DNA of 64,000 nt, from the NCBI GenBank assembly GCA_009667805.1, contig CM019068.1:4385218-4449217 (forward strand), given 5' to 3'. The translations under genes were made by a program, and so were the position numbers. Below, piece after piece: positions 46,930 to 56,032 of the stretch. The first letter of the stretch is position 1. The number at the start of each line of letters is the position of its first letter. The notes under the pieces were generated by a model. The model did no database searches, was not told the origin of the DNA, and saw only the letters and a list, made by a program, of their open reading frames with translations. Origin of the DNA: Leptobrachium leishanense (lineage: Eukaryota > Chordata > Amphibia > Anura > Megophryidae).

Positions 46930-47694
46930 TGCACATGGTGACCCCCTCAACCTCCAGGGGGCGACACTGACACACCCTGCACTGTCACATGGTGACCTCC
47001 AGGGGGGCGACACTGACACACCCTGCACTGTCACAAGGTGACCTCGGGGGGGGCGACACTGACACACCCTGCACTGTCACAAGGTGACCTCGGGGGGGGC
47101 GACACAGACACACCCTGCACTGTCACATGGTGACCTCCAGGGGGGCGACACTGACACACCCTGCACTGTCACAAGGTGACCTCGGGGGGGGGGGGTGACA
47201 CAGACACACCCTGCACTGTCACATGGTGACCTCGGGGGGGGCGACACTGACACACCTGCACTGTCACAAGGTGACCTCGGGGGGGGGGCGACACTGACAC
47301 ACCCTGCACTGTCACAAGGTGACCTCGGGGGGGGGCGACACTGACACACCCTGCACTGTCACAAGGTGACCTCGGGGGGGGGGCGACACAGACACACCCT
47401 GCACTGTCACAAGGTGACCTCGGGGGGGGGGCGACACAGACACACCCTGCACTGTCACAAGTGACCTCACCCCCGGGGGGGGGGCGACACAGACACACCC
47501 TGCACTGTCACATGGTGACCTCGGGGGGGCGACACTGACACACCCTGCACTGTCACAAGGTGACCTCGGGGGGGGGGCGACACTGACACACCCTGCACTG
47601 TCACAAGGTGACCTCGGGGGGGGGGCGACACAGACACACCCTGCACTGTCACATGGTGTCCTCCAGGGGGGGGCGACATAGACACACCCTGCAC
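46930..47694 (+). repeat. 45-bp minisatellite, left part, in the A2M intron
   Basis: About 16 units contain CACCCTGCACTGTCACAAGG and TGACCTC followed by a G run of variable length, then GCGACA. It starts about 62 bp upstream, in transcript sense, of the exon a acceptor. The array is interrupted by the hAT element at 47695-55584 and resumes at 55585. Confidence 0.93.
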
Positions 47695-48044
47695 CAGGGG
47701 CGAACTGACAACTAATGGGGCCCCCGGGCAAAAGGAGGTCATCGGCCCCCCTTGTTCCGCACCCACAGGAGGCCACACCCATAAAAAACCATCGCCTACA
47801 ATGCAAAACCCACATGTACATTATTGTGCTAAAGAATTAGTTTCTGAACTCCTAAAAATAACCTTTTTGAAAATCCACTTGGACCCAGCAGCGAATTGGG
47901 GGATCCATTGTGCCCCCTCTATACTTGCAGATGGCCACCGCACTGCTGCAGCAGCCATCACCCACTCATTGCAGCTAAGGCTGCGCCGCGGCACAGAAAG
48001 TCCCTGTGCAAAACTGACGATCACTTTAAAAGATACTGTACAAT

Positions 48045-48184
48045 CCTGACACATTGCACATTACAGAGCTGCACAGCAATAAAACTCACTGGAATGTGCG
48101 GCATGTATGAGCATCACAGAGCTCCACAGCAGTAAAACCCACAGTAATGTGCAGTGTGTACGAGCGTATCACAGAGCTGCACAG
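48045..48184 (+). repeat. Diverged 57-bp-type repeat units
   Basis: Two to three units with CACAGCAATAAAACTCAC and TGTGCGGCATGTATGAGCAT match the 57-bp repeat at 8790-9395. The solo LTR inserted into one of them: the CACAGCAATAAA motif resumes after it at 49052. Confidence 0.75.
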
Positions 48185-49051
48185 TGTCACGTTCCCACGT
48201 TCCAACCCTGTCTTCCTGCCCTCTGTATTTGTATATTGTGTTTTTTCCATTGTGTTTCTGTTGCTGCCAATTCCTGGGTGGCCTCCCAGGGGTTAATTGG
48301 TGTTCTGTGTGCTGCTCACCTGTTGACCCTTGCCTTGATTCCCCTGCCTATATTAGAGCAATGTACCTATAGAACATTGCGGGGTCATTTTTCTTTGCCT
48401 GGTCTCCTTGCCACTTGTGTCCTGAGAGCTCCTTGCTGTGTTCCTGATATCCTCCGTTTGTTCATCCTTGTCCAGTTTTTGCCTCTATTATTTCTGTTCC
48501 AGTTTATGTCAGTTCCTTCTGTGTATTTAGTTCTGTCTATTGCTGTATTTTGTTTTGCTGTTTATGTTCCATTCTGATTCCCCGGTTACCGATTTTGGCT
48601 TGGCTGACCTCCCTTCTGGTTCTGATTCCTGTATCCTATATGACGTACTCTCTCTGGTTATGACCTTTGGCTTTCCTCTATGACTACTCTATAGTATTTT
48701 CCTTGCCTGTACCGTTTTCAGGTAACCTTGTCATCTGTATACAACAAAAGACTCTGTACGGCTTAAAGGTAATACTTTCCTTTAGATTAGATCCGGCTAT
48801 CCTAAAGACCGGCCTTTCAGTGCAGGGAATCTTTGGTATTGCCGTACAGAGATCTTTAGTTAACCCTGTGTTGCTTTCACCTGCCCTTGCAGTTTACAGT
48901 GCATCTCTGCATATAGGGGCTTCTCTCAGGAACCTTGACCTCACCTTCCTGCGAGTTATATTCATAGGGATATATATATAGACCGACCACTTCCAAGGAT
49001 CGGAGGGCAAGTATAGGGTGGTGCGTGCCTGGTGGTACTGCCACCGTGACA
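48185..49051. mobile_element. Solo LTR with 5-bp TSD
   Basis: The 867-bp segment starts TGTCACG and ends CGTGACA, with target duplication CACAG at 48180-48184 and 49052-49056. TG..CA ends plus a 5-bp duplication fit an LTR left by recombination. No internal region remains. Open frames inside (for example 48107-48577) are not supported. Confidence 0.8.
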
Positions 49052-49089
49052 CACAGCAATAAATTGTTGGGCATTAGATCCCCACCTCC

Positions 49090-49320
49090 CAAATATATAA
49101 ACTGCTGGTTAATTCCCCCCCCAGTATATAAACTGCTGGTTAATCCCCCCCCCCCAGTATATAAACTGCTGGTTAGATCCCCCCCCAGTACATAAATTGC
49201 TGGGGCCCAGCATTTTATATACTGGGGGGAGGGAATCTAACCAGCAGTTTATATACTGGGGGGGTCTAATGCATAGCAATTTATATACTGGGGGGCCTAA
49301 TGCCCAGCATTAAATCCCCC
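49090..49320. repeat. Short inverted and direct repeats (CCAGTATATAAACTGCTGG type)
   Basis: Several copies of CAGTATATAAACTGCTGG occur directly and then in reverse (CCAGCAGTTTATATACTGGG), separated by C or G runs. A related CCATATATAAATTGTTGGG stands right of the LTR element at 55176. It is part of the hAT element interior. Confidence 0.75.
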
Positions 49321-49888
49321 CTGTCATGGAGCTGATGTAACGCTCCACGCTTCAAACCCCAAGAGACTTTATGTTCAATTGTATTGTGTGATTTTAAATA
49401 TATTTTACATTGTTTGGTTTTAGTTTAAACTAGTTTAGTGTAAAATGGCGTAACTTTAGTTTTAAATATACTTATATTCCTGTAGGTAAATGTGTTTCTG
49501 TATAGCCAGTAAACAAGCTTTACTGCTGTGTAATTTATGCAACAGGGCTTTTCCCCTTATCTGGCTGCATGTTTGATTCTAGAAGTCTGTGATAGTGTTT
49601 GTCTTTTAATCTGATGTGTTAGAACAATTGATTATGCAAATGTTGTGTGAGCTAAAGGCTAAAGAATGTAAAGAATGTTTATTGTAAATACCTGACATAA
49701 TGAAATTAGCATGTTAGTAGGACGATGTGCATCATTTATGGAAATTATGGCTGTTGGATTTCAGCATAAATGGTGGCGTTTTTATTCATTAAAGGTCAGA
49801 ACTCTCTCAGACTGAGACAGAGAGAGAATCCTGTTTTAAAGCATACAGCCGCGTCTGGTGTTTTATTTCAGCGACGCTACACTATACT

Positions 49889-52233
49889 AAGTGATCTCAT
49901 ACAGCTCCCCTGGTACAGGCTAAACCTAATCCCAGACCTAGACTGTGCAGTTGAATACTTTCAGTCTGAGCTCCTGCAAGTCTGGAATTCCCATGCCCCG
50001 CTGCGTAAAGTGCGAGTAAAAGGGGCCCATCTCCCCTGGGTTACAGCTGACCTCACGCATATGTACCAGTTTAGAGACTCCCTGTGGTCAAAGTTCAAGA
50101 GTACTGGATCCATGAAAGATCACTGTGAATACCGAAAATGCCGGAATGAATGCACAAAAGAAACAAAAATGGCTAAAGCCCAATACTTCAATGAAAATTT
50201 AAACAATAACATATCAAACCCCAGAAATTTTTGGAAAATCATAAGTAACATACAAGCACCCCCAGCCACTCCCAACCAGCTGCTTTAAAAGTAAACAACC
50301 AAACTGTACAACACCCCCTAGATGTAGCAAATGCTTTTAATAATTATTTTGTTGGATGCGCCACCACCCTCATTGCTAAGCTAGGAAATGAAACGCAATC
50401 AGAAAGGCCGCACGAAGGTCAGGACCCACCAACAGTGCAAAAACCCCGTAACCCAGACCTATTCAGTTTTAGGCCTGTGCCTGTCAGTGCCATCACTAAA
50501 CTTCTCCGTAACCAAAAAATGAAATACCAGTCTGGACCTGATCAAATCCCAGCAATGCTGCTGAAAATCAGTGCACCAGCAATTGCTAAACCTGTCGCAA
50601 CCCTGATTAATGAATCACTGGCGACTGGATACATACCCATACTCTGGAAGACTGCAAGGGTGGTACCTATCCATAAGAGTGGAGACAATACTTTGGTATC
50701 CAACTACCGCCCAATATCACTGCTCCCTGTAATGTCAAAAATTCTGGAAAAATGTGTCTACACTCAATTACGTGATTATTATCAGTATCAGAACTATTTA
50801 ACCCCAGATCAATCAGGCTTTCGTCCAAACCATTCAACTACAACTGCCCTTTTAAAAGTTTGTAATGATATCCAAGCTGGCATGGAACAAGGAAATCTAA
50901 CTGGAGCCATCTTCCTTGACTTTGCCAAGGCTTTTGACACAGTAGACCATGGCATCCTATTACAAAAACTTAAAAACTCTGGTATTGGTGATAGTACGTT
51001 AACCTGGTTCCAATCATATGTGTCTGACAGGTCTCAATTTGTGTCCATTTCTGCCAGCACTTCCCTTCCCCTCCCAGTCACGTGCGGTGTACCCCAAGGC
51101 TCGATACTTGGCCCCCTGCTATTCACAATATTCATAAACGATCTGCCCAATGTCTGCAAAGCTTCAACTGTACACATGTACGCAGATGACACGGTAATCT
51201 ATACCAGCAAACCAAATCTCCCGCAGCTGGAGGCCGTGCTGCAAGAAGAATTCACAGGGGTAGAAAAGTGGATTGCAGATAACAAACTTTTTCTAAATAC
51301 TGACAAAACGGTTACAATGCTCTTTGGAACAAAACCTAAACTACACAAATTGCAAACACCCCATCTATGTGTTGGGACAAAATCAAACGGCACACTGACC
51401 ACAGTCACCTCTCTCAAATACCTAGGTATGTGGTTAGACCCTAATCTATCTTTTGGCCCCCACATCGAAAAACTCTCATCTAAACTTTACCCCAAACTAG
51501 GTGCCCTGTACAGAAACAAATCCTGCCTGAGCCCCGCGGTAAGAAAGCAGATAGTACAACAAATGCTTATGCCAGCCATTGAATACGGAGATGTAGTGTA
51601 TGCAGCCGCCCTGCAAACACACCTCCAGAAACTTACTACATTGTATAACTCATTCTGTCGCTTTGTGCTACAATGTAACTACATGACCCACCATTGTGAC
51701 ATGTTAAAAGAACTAAACTGGCCATCGCTGGACTCTAGACGCACCCTTCACCTTTCCAACCTGGTGTTTAAGAGCTTTTCTGGGAAGCTACCACCCTACC
51801 TGAATATGCTGCTTCCCCCAGCAGTTCCCTCATCCTATAACCTCAGATCCAGGACCAGCACCTTACTTGCAATACCGCAATACAAAAAGAAAATGGCTCG
51901 ATCCGCATTTTCCTACAGAGCACCACAAATATGGAATAACCTCCCAGACACCATCAAATCTTCCCCCAGTCTAAAGTCCCTTAAGAGCTCCCTATTAGCA
52001 TACCTCAATACAGAATGCACCTGTAAACATGTAACATAATGACTACATTTCCTCCATATTTATTTTTCTGTTAATCTGTATATTTGGTCCTGTGTTAATA
52101 TCTTGCATTTTACTATTTTGTATTTCTGTAACCACTCAATGTTCTCGAACCCAGGACATACTTGAAAACGAGAGAAATCTCAATGTATCCTTCCTGGTAA
52201 AATCCTTTATAAATAAAATAAAATAAATAAATA
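49889..52233 (+). mobile_element. Rex1/Babar-clade LINE inserted in the LTR
   Basis: The sequence enters right after ACTATACT of the LTR and leaves with AAATAAA repeats before the LTR resumes at ACTCC; ATACT may be a short target duplication. It holds a 5'-truncated ORF (49893-50288 in one frame, then a frame change to 50435-52039) and a 3' end with TTCCTGGTAAAATCC and AATAAA repeats. The nearly intact reverse transcriptase suggests it is younger than the LTR element it split. Confidence 0.85.
50435..52039 (+). CDS. Rex1-type LINE reverse transcriptase and C-terminal region
   Basis: The 534-residue frame is open. It has the non-LTR reverse transcriptase blocks SGPDQIPAMLLK, NYRPISLLPVMSKILEK, DQSGFRPNHSTTTALL, FLDFAKAFDTVDH, GVPQGSILGPLLFTIFIND and the catalytic YADDT. 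A C-terminal part follows with SYNLRSRT and APQIWNNLPDTIK, typical of the Rex1/CR1 group. The product would reverse-transcribe element RNA at a nicked target. The listed start is only where the frame opens; the true N-terminus, with the endonuclease, was lost by 5' truncation and a frame change at 50289-50434. It should not be mobile on its own. Confidence 0.85.
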   Translation: MQKPRNPDLFSFRPVPVSAITKLLRNQKMKYQSGPDQIPAMLLKISAPAIAKPVATLINESLATGYIPILWKTARVVPIHKSGDNTLVSNYRPISLLPVMSKILEKCVYTQLRDYYQYQNYLTPDQSGFRPNHSTTTALLKVCNDIQAGMEQGNLTGAIFLDFAKAFDTVDHGILLQKLKNSGIGDSTLTWFQSYVSDRSQFVSISASTSLPLPVTCGVPQGSILGPLLFTIFINDLPNVCKASTVHMYADDTVIYTSKPNLPQLEAVLQEEFTGVEKWIADNKLFLNTDKTVTMLFGTKPKLHKLQTPHLCVGTKSNGTLTTVTSLKYLGMWLDPNLSFGPHIEKLSSKLYPKLGALYRNKSCLSPAVRKQIVQQMLMPAIEYGDVVYAAALQTHLQKLTTLYNSFCRFVLQCNYMTHHCDMLKELNWPSLDSRRTLHLSNLVFKSFSGKLPPYLNMLLPPAVPSSYNLRSRTSTLLAIPQYKKKMARSAFSYRAPQIWNNLPDTIKSSPSLKSLKSSLLAYLNTECTCKHVT

Positions 52234-52419
52234 ATACTCCACCTCAGAAGGCACAGAGCGGCCTTCTGGAAATTCCTAACGGCTCCAGGGCAGAGGAACA
52301 GAAGCAGGTGGGTCAAGCTGCTCGAGGCGCTGAGGACAGCGCTCCCAGTAGCCGGGCTGACCACAACGAAGGGGTGTCTGGAGAGTCAGGACAGACGGAA
52401 GAGAACGGTTCCGTCACAT

Positions 52420-52434
52420 TGGTGGCAAGCGGTG
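52420..52434 (+). other. Primer-binding-site-like sequence of the LTR element
   Basis: TGGTGGCAAGCGGTG lies one base after the 5' LTR end. It parallels the TGGTGGCAGCGGTGG site of the other LTR element at 38334-38351. Confidence 0.65.
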
Positions 52435-52469
52435 TGGATAGAGGCTCTCCAACACTGATACACCCCGAG

Positions 52470-52544
52470 ATGGCCAACTATACAGCCTGCAAGCAGGACA
52501 CCCTGAAGGACCTGCTGGAGAGCCGTGGAAGGAACGAACACTGA
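52470..52544 (+). pseudogene. SAP-like Gag N-terminus, truncated
   Basis: An ATG 50 bases past the 5' LTR opens MANYTACKQDTLKDLLESRG and stops at 52544 after 24 residues. The position and the pattern (DTLK.LLE.RG) match the start of the Gag-like frame at 38300. The frame is broken soon afterwards. Confidence 0.6.
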
Positions 52545-52700
52545 AGTAAGGGTCAAAGGCACAAGTGTGGTGCAACCAGGAGCAAGATGGAAACGCTCAA
52601 GGAGGTAAAACGACGCCTCAAGCAATATGTTCCAAACCCTAGCATGGACCTGTTCCAGAGCGTTTGGAATGAGGTCTGTTTATTGCAGAAAGGGTAAGCT

Positions 52701-54077
52701 GTGCAGGACCAGGAAGAGATTAACCCTCTGCAGGGGGAATACAATAAATACAAGGTCCCAGGCTGGATTGAGCCAGGGGACATTCGTAGCCAGGAGGAGA
52801 ACTGGCTGGCAACTACACCATACACCCAGAGGGTGCCTACAGACTTGGATTGGCAGAGACCAGGGATTTTGGAAGCATCGGCTTCTGCCAACGCCAAGAC
52901 CCAAACAAAATATGTCTCCGCACCAACCGTGACCGTCAACCCACCCTCAAGTAAGGCTAAAAAGAAGCGGAGGGGTGGACGGGTGAAAGAAATGGAGGTG
53001 GTGCTGGAGAGCGAATGCAAATTTTGTGACCCGTTTCAAAGGGAGGTAGAGACATTGGGTGGCAGCTTCTAGTTGCCATTTCAGAGTGAGAAAGAGACTG
53101 GCCTGCAATTGCACCGGCTACAGGATGAGCTGCGAGCTGTCATGGTGGAGAGAGATAGTCGCTGCATGGAAGTGCAAGAACAGGCAGCCACCATCCAACA
53201 ATTGTCAGCCCAGCTGCAGGTCTGTGAGGACTCTACCCTCACCCTACAGACGGAGCTCAGTGGTGCTCAGGCGCAGATAGCGGAGCTGGAGCGCGGCTCC
53301 CGTGTAATGATCAAGCAGCTGGAGGCTGAGCGGCGAACTGGAGCTGCTCTACACATAGAAATAACAGCTTTTAAAATTCGCCTGGAGAACTGCGAGCAGG
53401 AATTAGAGCGGACACAGCTCTCCCGGGATACTATTCAGGCATGGGCCTGGGAGCAGGAGGAGGAAATACAGCTGCTCCAGAACCAACTCCAGCTGTGCCA
53501 ACACCAGCTACTAGAAGCAGACGCAGCTCGGAAGGAGAGCCTCGCTCAAACCAAGGCAAGCGAGATGGAGGTGAGCCGTCTGACACACCAACTAGGTGTA
53601 TTGGAGCAGGAGCACCAGGGCACTGTCAGCCACCTGTAGGCTGAGCTTGAAGGGACACTAGCACAGTGCCGACAGCTCCAACAGGAGTTGTCCCTGGCAC
53701 AGGCTTCCAGCACCCATGTGCCCACCACGGAGGAGAGCAGCACAACAGGGAGTCAAGGCATTGCCCCTGTTATATTTGGCATAGAGGAGCGATTGTACCC
53801 AGTGTTGCTGGAGGTGGATGCTGTGCTGGCATCAGAGTGTGCCTTGTCCCCGACAAAGATGGAGACCCCCCAGTACTCCACCCCTATGAACCAAGGTACC
53901 GCCAGAGAGGGGACCACTTCTTACCTGCCTAGAAGTCCAGCAGAATCGGTGAGTGACTACCCAGAGAGGCAATCAAGTTCCTGGCCCCAGGAAGAATTGC
54001 GCCCTTTTGGGATTGTGGGGATTGCCGTGGGCTGGGCACTTTTTAAATGTTCAGGAGGGGGGCAGCAGCAGAAGTAG
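52701..54077 (+). pseudogene. Coiled-coil Gag-like ORF of the LTR element, two amber stops
   Basis: One reading frame stays open from 52701 to 54077 apart from two in-frame TAG codons (53070-53072 and 53637-53639). The first part has a basic patch (KAKKKRRGGRVKEME). The middle part, 53073-53636, is a clear coiled coil rich in Leu, Glu and Gln (for example LQDELRAVMVERD and ELERTQLSRDTIQ). The last part is Ser/Thr/Pro-rich and ends near WALFKCSGGG. No nucleic-acid-binding knuckle, protease or polymerase motif is seen. I infer a structural protein of a non-autonomous LTR element. Whether the TAGs are decay or are read through is unknown. Confidence 0.6.
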
Positions 54078-54441
54078 AGACTGGGGACTTGGATTGCTGA
54101 CTGTGTTCTGGTCCTGGGTCCGCAGAGGGGCCATGGAGACAGAAAGATGTGGGGGGGGAATTCCAGTGTGCCCGCTAGAAAACGTTTTGTGTCTGTGGTG
54201 GCCTGTTGCCTGGCAGACACTACTGCGGTGAGTCCTTGGGAACACTGGACAAGAGGGTTGGCTTGCCTCTTGCCCTTGGACTATGGACCCACAACCCTCC
54301 AGCGACCGTCAGACCCCACTGACTTTGCTTATGTGCCCGCAACCTGGAACTTTAAAGATGGCACAGAAAAGGGACAAGGTGAGAGGTCTTGTCAGTGGGA
54401 AGCGATCCGTTTGGGATCTAAGCTTGCCCTGCCGTTCTGGA

Positions 54442-54453
54442 AGGGGGGACATA
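54442..54453 (+). other. Polypurine-type tract before the 3' LTR
   Basis: AGGGGGGACATA directly precedes TGTCATGG, the position expected for the plus-strand primer. Confidence 0.55.
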
Positions 54454-55171
54454 TGTCATGGAGCTGATGTAATGCTCCATGCTTCAGACCGCAAGAGACT
54501 TTATGTTCAATTGTATTGTGTGATTTTAAATATATTTTACATCGTTTGGTTTTAGTTTAAATTAGTTTAGTGTAAAATGGCGTAGCTTTAGTTTTAAATA
54601 TACTTATATTCCTGTAGGTAAATGTGTTTTTGCATAGCCAGTAAACAAGCTTTACTGCTGTGTAATTTATGCAACAGGGCTTTTCCCCTTATCTGGCTGC
54701 ATGTTTGATTCGAGAAGTCTGTGATAGTGTTTGTCTTTAATCTGATGTGTTAGAACAATAGATTATGCAAATGTTGTGAGCTAAAGGCTAAAGAATGTTA
54801 TTGTAAATACCTGACATAATGTAATTAGCATTTTAGTAGGATGACGTGCGTCATTTATGCAAATTATGGCTGTTGGATTTCAGCATAAATGGTGGCATTT
54901 TTGTTCATTAAAAGGTCAGAACTCTCTCAGACTGAGACAGAGAGAGAATCCTGTTTTAAAGCATACAGCCGCGTCTGGTGTTTTATTTCAGCGACGCTAC
55001 ACTATACTCCACCACAGAAGGCAAATTCCTAATGGCTCCAGGGCAGAGAAACAGAAGCAGTCGGATCAAGCTGCTCGAGGCGCTGAGGACAGCACTCCCA
55101 GTAGCCGGGCTGACTGCAACGAAGGGGTGTCTGGAGAGACAGGACAGACGGAAGAGAACGGTTCCGTCACA
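54454..55171 (+). repeat. 3' LTR of the coiled-coil LTR element
   Basis: The 718-bp LTR matches 49322-49888 and 52234-52418 with scattered substitutions and small indels. These are more numerous than between the LTRs of the 34531-39477 element, so this insertion is probably older. Confidence 0.9.
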
Positions 55172-55231
55172 TCCCCCATATATAAATTGTTGGGCCCCCC
55201 CGGGTTTCTTACCGGCTCCTCCTGGTCTGAA

Positions 55232-55542
55232 GGCCCGCGGGTCAGTAGGGGCCTGGTTTGGGCAGCAGGCACTGTGGGTCCCCACCGGTTTCCCTCGTGT
55301 TTGATTGAAATTGATAGGCAGCCAGCCGCGCACAGTGAAAATGCCACGGTGGCGCCTGCAGCGTGCCTGTATCCCACAGTCCAACTGAAGCAGGAATGTT
55401 TGCATTGGCGCCGCCCCGTGATGGGGTGGCATTTTCACTGTGCGCGGCTGGCTGCCTATCAATTTCAATCAACACAAGAGGGAAACCGTCAGGGGCCCAC
55501 AGTGCCTGCTGCCCAAACCGGGCCCCTACTGACCCGCGGGCC
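55232..55542. repeat. Large inverted repeat within the hAT element end
   Basis: Arms of about 120 bp at roughly 55232-55352 and 55420-55542 are reverse complements with few mismatches. Landmarks are CCCGCGGGTCAGTAGGGGCC against GGCCCCTACTGACCCGCGGG, and GCCAGCCGCGCACAGTGAAA against TTTCACTGTGCGCGGCTGGC. The centre is about 70 bp. It would fold into a long hairpin beside the right terminus of the hAT-type element. Confidence 0.85.
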
Positions 55543-55584
55543 CTCGGGCAGGGCCCGAGATCCCGATTGTTCAGTCCACCCCTG

Positions 55585-55716
55585 CCCTGCACTGACACAA
55601 GGTGACCTCCGGGGGGGGCAACACAGACACACCCTGCACTGTCACAAGGTGACCTCCAGTGGGCGAAACTGACCCACCCTGCACTGTCACATGGTGACCT
55701 CCAGGGGGCGACACTG
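55585..55716 (+). repeat. 45-bp minisatellite, right part
   Basis: Three units continue the array at 46930-47694 after the hAT insertion (CACCCTGCACTGTCACAAGG and TGACCTCCAG). Confidence 0.9.
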
Positions 55717-56032
55717 ATACAATAAGTAGAGCAGGAGATGTTAGGAGGATCAAGGCAGCCCAGTAGTCCTGCCTACCAAGACGGGCCATGACTGACAGAC
55801 AGGGCCCTGGAATATTCTCTGGGAGGAGTGGGTTAAATTTTGGGCGGGAAAATACTGTAAATGGATTGGCTTGCATGTTAGAGTTTGATACAATGTGTGG
55901 GCTGTATATGTGATGCACTGATGGGGGAGTCAGCATTCCCAATTGAATGTGTTAAGAGTCAGGGGAGAACGTTTCCTGCGCCCCTGCTCTCCTGGCTGTT
56001 TTTTACCAGTGTGTTATACTTATCTTAGCGGC

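Larger units (their letters stand above)
49322..55171 (+). mobile_element. LTR element with coiled-coil ORF, 5' LTR split by a Rex1 LINE
   Basis: The 5' LTR (49322-49888 plus 52234-52418) and 3' LTR (54454-55171) both start TGTCATGGAGC and end CCGTCACA. A primer-site-like TGGTGGCAAGCGGTG follows the 5' LTR and a GGGGGG tract precedes the 3' LTR. The 2-kb interior encodes a short SAP-like N-terminus and a long coiled-coil frame, with no pol motifs. Flanks are C runs, so the target duplication is unclear. A Rex1 LINE lies inside the 5' LTR. Confidence 0.88.
47695..55584. mobile_element. hAT-type element (non-autonomous) carrying nested insertions
   Basis: The 8-bp duplication CCCTGCAC lies at 47687-47694 and 55585-55592. 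The ends are imperfect inverted repeats: the left begins CAGGGGCGAACTGAC and the right, reversed, begins CAGGGGTGGACTGAAC. Target size and CAGGGG termini fit hAT. Without the inserts (solo LTR 48185-49051, LTR element 49322-55171) only about 1.2 kb of element sequence remains, with no transposase. That sequence includes 57-bp-type repeats and a large inverted repeat. Confidence 0.85.

Noticed and set aside
48107..48577. Hydrophobic 156-residue frame that could pass for a membrane protein
   Set aside because: It lies inside a solo LTR with a clear target duplication. T-rich sequence gives chance hydrophobic stretches.
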